From Fen-1118 sp964491625 (lineage in GTDB: Bacteria > Myxococcota_A > Polyangia > Fen-1088), in assembly GCA_964491625.1 (NCBI GenBank), contig CAZBIU010000296.1, forward strand, positions 1 to 8,762: a stretch of DNA of 8,762 nt. Reading direction: 5' to 3'. The notes beneath the pieces are model-generated. The model was not told where the DNA came from, ran no database searches, and saw only the letters and a list, made by a program, of their open reading frames with translations. The position numbers and the translations under genes are program-made. Below are positions 6,853-8,762 of this stretch, piece by piece; position 1 is the first letter of the stretch, and each line of letters opens with the position of its first letter.

Positions 6853-6899
6853 TAACCGAGGAGCAACGCAGCCGGCCGGGATGGATCGCGTCGGGCGTA

Positions 6900-6916
6900 G
6901 GCTGGCTTCGCCAGCC
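6900..6916. repeat. Internal hairpin 2: GGCTGGC-TTC-GCCAGCC
   Basis: A perfect 7-bp GC-rich stem (6900-6906 with 6910-6916) around a TTC loop in the core of the element. Confidence 0.65.
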
Positions 6917-6937
6917 GAAGCCCAGCGCGGGAGGACG

Positions 6938-6960
6938 CGGGAACCCTCCCAGGGTTCCCG
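6938..6960. repeat. Internal hairpin 3: CGGGAACCCT-CCC-AGGGTTCCCG
   Basis: A perfect 10-bp stem (6938-6947 with 6951-6960) with a 3-base loop, the strongest local hairpin in the window. There is no T-run directly after it on either strand, so it is not a classical intrinsic terminator. Confidence 0.7.
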
Positions 6961-6970
6961 GTGCGAACGG

Positions 6971-7009
6971 CAGCCAAGACATGGCTGGAATTCTGACCGG
7001 CGGTACTAG
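6971..7009 (-). repeat. Right terminal inverted repeat
   Basis: The right arm ends with AATTCTGACCGGCGGTA (6989-7005) followed by CTAG (7006-7009). It is the exact reverse complement of the left arm over 21 bases and similar over 39. Confidence 0.85.
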
Positions 7010-7803
7010 CCCAGGCCGCGCGCACCGAGCAGCGCGTGGACCACTTCGGCAAAGCCCGCGGCGGACTCGCGCTCGGTCACGAAGGCCGGTCGGTCCTCGC
7101 CAAGCTCGTCCAAGAACTTGGTCACGTTGCGAACCCCGATGCTGGTCTGGCGCAACCACGCGAACATCGAGCGATCGTTGCTGCTGTCGCCGACGAAGAG
7201 AATGCTTTGGTCGGGATCGGCGCACGCCTCGGGCGCCAGGGGCTCTAGCGCCGCCAGCAAGCCTTCGGCCTTGCCCCAACCCGACGGCCGCACGTGAATG
7301 TGAATCGAGCTGGCCATCACCTCGAAGCCCGGGTCGACGACCTTCTGGCTGGCAGCCAGCGCAGCGGCGTCGAAGCTGGCCGGCCGGATGAATGCCCGCT
7401 CGAACAAGCGGAAGGCGTCATCCGGCGTCACCGTCAGTTGGTAGGCGTCGCCGAGGCGTTTCCCGTTGTCCGCGAGCCTTGCTAAGAACGCGGCGTCGCG
7501 AGGCGGGCCCAAGTCCACGCGCTCGCCGTTTGCAGTGAATGCCACCAGGCCGTTTTCGGCCACGGCCACCTTCACCGCCGGTAGGTAGCCCGCCAGAGCC
7601 TGCGCCCAGCCAGCAGGCCGTCCCGTCACGAGCGCGACCACAATCCCGGCCACGCCCAGCGCCTCCAGACACTCGATCGTGCTCGGGGGCAAACGCCCTG
7701 CGGTGGTGATGGTGTCGTCGACGTCGGCAGCCAGCACGCGAATGCGCGCCAAGGTCGTGTTGGCTAGCTTTGAAAGTGGTTGCATCGTGCTTCGCGTTCG
7801 CAC
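7006..7803 (-). CDS. HAD-superfamily (Cof/IIB-type) phosphatase
   Basis: A 265-residue soluble protein, probably a Mg-dependent phosphatase of the HAD-IIB group, which includes Cof-type sugar phosphatases and sucrose-/mannosyl-3-phosphoglycerate phosphatase-like enzymes. All four HAD motifs are present: motif I DVDDT (27-31) with nucleophile D27 and acid D29; motif II VTGRP (59-63); motif III K178 in GWGKAEG; motif IV FVGDSSND (203-210). The cap domain lies between motifs II and III (about 80-170), as in type IIB. The GTG start at 7803 is preferred because AGGTGAGG lies just upstream (7806-7813); ATG at 7785 (residue 7) is the alternative and has no such site. The substrate cannot be told from sequence. 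The stop TAG is supplied by the CTAG at the right end of the palindromic element. Confidence 0.88.
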   Translation of the reverse strand: MRTRSTMQPLSKLANTTLARIRVLAADVDDTITTAGRLPPSTIECLEALGVAGIVVALVTGRPAGWAQALAGYLPAVKVAVAENGLVAFTANGERVDLGPPRDAAFLARLADNGKRLGDAYQLTVTPDDAFRLFERAFIRPASFDAAALAASQKVVDPGFEVMASSIHIHVRPSGWGKAEGLLAALEPLAPEACADPDQSILFVGDSSNDRSMFAWLRQTSIGVRNVTKFLDELGEDRPAFVTERESAAGFAEVVHALLGARGLG

Positions 7804-7862
7804 ACCTCACCTGACCCGCAGTAGCCGGGCGATTTCGCGAACCGAGTCGGTCGTGGACGCGG
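7804..7862. other. Short spacer between the small secreted protein gene and the HAD gene
   Basis: This 59-bp gap between two minus-strand genes holds the likely Shine-Dalgarno of the phosphatase gene near its left end. No convincing terminator or promoter is seen. Confidence 0.5.
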
Positions 7863-8072
7863 TTACAGCTCGAAGCCGTAAGACTTCTTGCCGTCCTTGT
7901 CCTTCTTTTTCGACTTGCCGTCGTCGTCGGTCTTCTTCGCCCGCCGCCTCTTGCAAGAGGTGTCGTGCGACGAGGCCTGCACCGTACCGGGTTGGGCAGC
8001 GTCGGCAGATGCGATGAACACTGGGGCGACGAACGAGAGACCGAGCGTGGAGAGTACTACAATGAACCGCAT
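7863..8072 (-). CDS. Very small secreted Lys/Asp-rich protein (unrecognised)
   Basis: 69 residues. The N-terminus MRFIVVLSTLGLSFVAPVFIASADA is a convincing Sec signal peptide with an AxA-type cleavage site at ADA (23-25). The mature part is about 44 residues and very polar: CKRRRAKKTDDDGKSKKKDK is a mixed-charge low-complexity stretch, and the protein ends KKSYGFEL. One cysteine (C40) remains in the mature part. The start ATG at 8072 has GGAA about nine bases upstream, a weak ribosome site. The signal peptide argues that the ORF is real despite its size. No function can be assigned. Confidence 0.6.
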   Translation of the reverse strand: MRFIVVLSTLGLSFVAPVFIASADAAQPGTVQASSHDTSCKRRRAKKTDDDGKSKKKDKDGKKSYGFEL

Positions 8073-8162
8073 GACGTGATTTCCAGTCTAGCGGAAAAAA
8101 AGGACTTCGCAGCTAGCTTTTGTTGAGGAACCCCTGTCGATTTTCGCCGGACGCGCTCGGGC
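8073..8162. other. Intergenic region upstream of the small secreted protein gene
   Basis: A 90-bp gap, visibly richer in A/T than the surrounding genes. On the minus strand it has a run of seven T (8094-8100) and a TAGACT that could be a -10 box (8085-8090), but no matching -35 at normal spacing. It probably holds the promoter of the small gene; no element can be assigned with confidence. Confidence 0.35.
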
Positions 8163-8762
8163 CTACCGCGGGGGTGGTCCTCCCGCCGCTCCCAAGACGC
8201 CCTGGACGACCTTGCCCATGCTGTCGAGGCTGCCGAGAGGAATGCGGAATTCTCCGGTCAACGCCGCGCCGGTTCGCAGCGTGAAGACGAAGGGTGCCTT
8301 CATCTCCATGACACCCGGCAGGCTGGTGGCAAGCTTGACCACCTCGGCCCCGGGAAGATCCTTTCCTTTGCCGAGAAGCCGCAGGAGGCCCGAGACCACA
8401 TCCACCGAGGCAACACCTTCCATCCCCTGGGTGGCTGTCAAAGCCGCCGCCACCAGGGGCGCGTTCTTGTTGGACGCCGACGCGCCGTAGCCCGTCACCA
8501 TGTCCCGCGCCTTCTGTCCCGTGGCCTGGACCAGCCTGCCGCCCTTTTGCGCGATGACGGTCTTGACCTTGTCCCCGCCGGCCATGGCTTTGGCTATCGC
8601 CCTTGCGCTGGGGTCGCGGTTTTCAATCTTCTTTTCGACCTCGACGCTGCCCCTCTTTCGCGTGATCTTGAGCGGGCTCGCCTTGCGTCCCTCAAGCTCG
8701 CCCTCCCAGGCGTTTTGCGAACTCAGCAGGGCCAGCGCCGCATCCACGGCGTGCTTAGGATC
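8163..8762 (-). CDS. Unrecognised protein, C-terminal 199 residues (5' end outside window)
   Basis: The frame is open to the right edge. The in-frame GTG at 8747 is a possible but unsupported start: five sense codons precede it and no Shine-Dalgarno or signal peptide is visible there, so the gene probably begins outside the window. The visible part has a basic/charged region (LKITRKRGSVEVEKKIENRD), then Ala/Gly-rich helices (ALTATQGMEGVASVDVVSGLLRLLG). It ends with a segment that looks beta-stranded (APFVFTLRTGAALTGEFRIPLGSLDSMG) and a PPPR terminus. No catalytic motif, membrane segment or known domain was recognised. Confidence 0.65.
   Translation of the reverse strand, partial: DPKHAVDAALALLSSQNAWEGELEGRKASPLKITRKRGSVEVEKKIENRDPSARAIAKAMAGGDKVKTVIAQKGGRLVQATGQKARDMVTGYGASASNKNAPLVAAALTATQGMEGVASVDVVSGLLRLLGKGKDLPGAEVVKLATSLPGVMEMKAPFVFTLRTGAALTGEFRIPLGSLDSMGKVVQGVLGAAGGPPPR

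Larger units (their letters stand above)
6767..7005. mobile_element. MITE-like palindromic element at convergent stop codons
   Basis: A 239-bp non-coding segment flanked by CTAG on both sides (6763-6766 and 7006-7009). Including the CTAGs, the outer 21 bases of each end (6763-6783 and 6989-7009) are perfect reverse complements. Similarity continues to 39 bases per arm (6763-6801 against 6971-7009) with about 34 matches. No transposase is present, so it would be mobilised in trans. The repeated CTAG fits a 4-bp target duplication; duplication of only TA, as made by IS630-type transposases at CTAG, gives the same sequence. Removing the element plus one CTAG joins the two flanking genes tail to tail with both TAG stops intact. 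The element may also stop transcription from both sides. The mobilising family is not identified. Confidence 0.75.

Noticed and set aside
6375..7052. A 225-codon minus-strand open frame over the lipoprotein 3' end and the palindromic element
   Set aside because: It spans the boundaries of a real gene and the element, has no motif, and has no ribosome site that I could see.
6702..7391. A 229-codon plus-strand open frame running through the palindromic element
   Set aside because: It crosses the element and continues antisense to the HAD phosphatase. The translation is Arg/Pro/Ser-rich with no domain.
7815..7862. Short palindrome ACCGA-G-TCGGT between the two small minus-strand genes as a terminator
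   Set aside because: A one-base loop cannot form as drawn, the stem is too short and no T-run follows.
8073..8142. TCGACA (8134-8139, minus strand) as a -35 box for the small secreted protein
   Set aside because: No acceptable -10 hexamer lies 16-18 bases downstream, and TAGACT at 8085-8090 is too far away.

Overview
The window is GC-rich and gene-dense. It looks like a chromosomal segment of a Deltaproteobacteria/Myxococcota-type bacterium. This placement is an inference from three things: the ileS-lspA-lgt gene order, the GCCYGK form of the Lgt signature, and a lipoprotein with a Gly/Thr/Asp-rich 'GTGG' spacer of the kind common in Polyangia-like genomes. No rRNA, tRNA, CRISPR array or phage gene was seen.

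Left part (1-4726, + strand): a tightly packed lipoprotein-maturation cluster. It starts with the 3' three quarters of ileS (isoleucyl-tRNA synthetase, cut by the window edge). Next is lspA (signal peptidase II), overlapping ileS by ATGA. Two consecutive, clearly different lgt paralogues (prolipoprotein diacylglyceryl transferase) follow, overlapping each other by GTGA. Both paralogues belong to a divergent Lgt type in which several residues important in the E. coli enzyme are replaced. The first also carries a six-cysteine insert in a loop predicted to be periplasmic.

Middle (4727-6766, + strand): a small exported protein with a proline-rich stretch and one membrane anchor, then a 539-residue lipoprotein starting in an ATGA overlap. 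A lipoprotein sits directly behind the enzymes that would lipidate it (Lgt) and cleave it (LspA), so the cluster encodes both machinery and a likely substrate. A short palindrome with a T-run and a TTGACA hexamer both sit at the lgt2 stop codon, so transcription may be interrupted or restarted there.

6763-7009: a 239-bp non-coding palindromic element (MITE-like) with nearly perfect terminal inverted repeats and internal hairpins. It is inserted exactly at a CTAG that supplies the stop codons of the two convergent genes on either side. This is the most striking non-genic object in the window.

Right part (7006-8762, - strand): a HAD-IIB/Cof-type phosphatase, a very small secreted Lys/Asp-rich protein, and the 3' part of an unrecognised protein running off the right edge.
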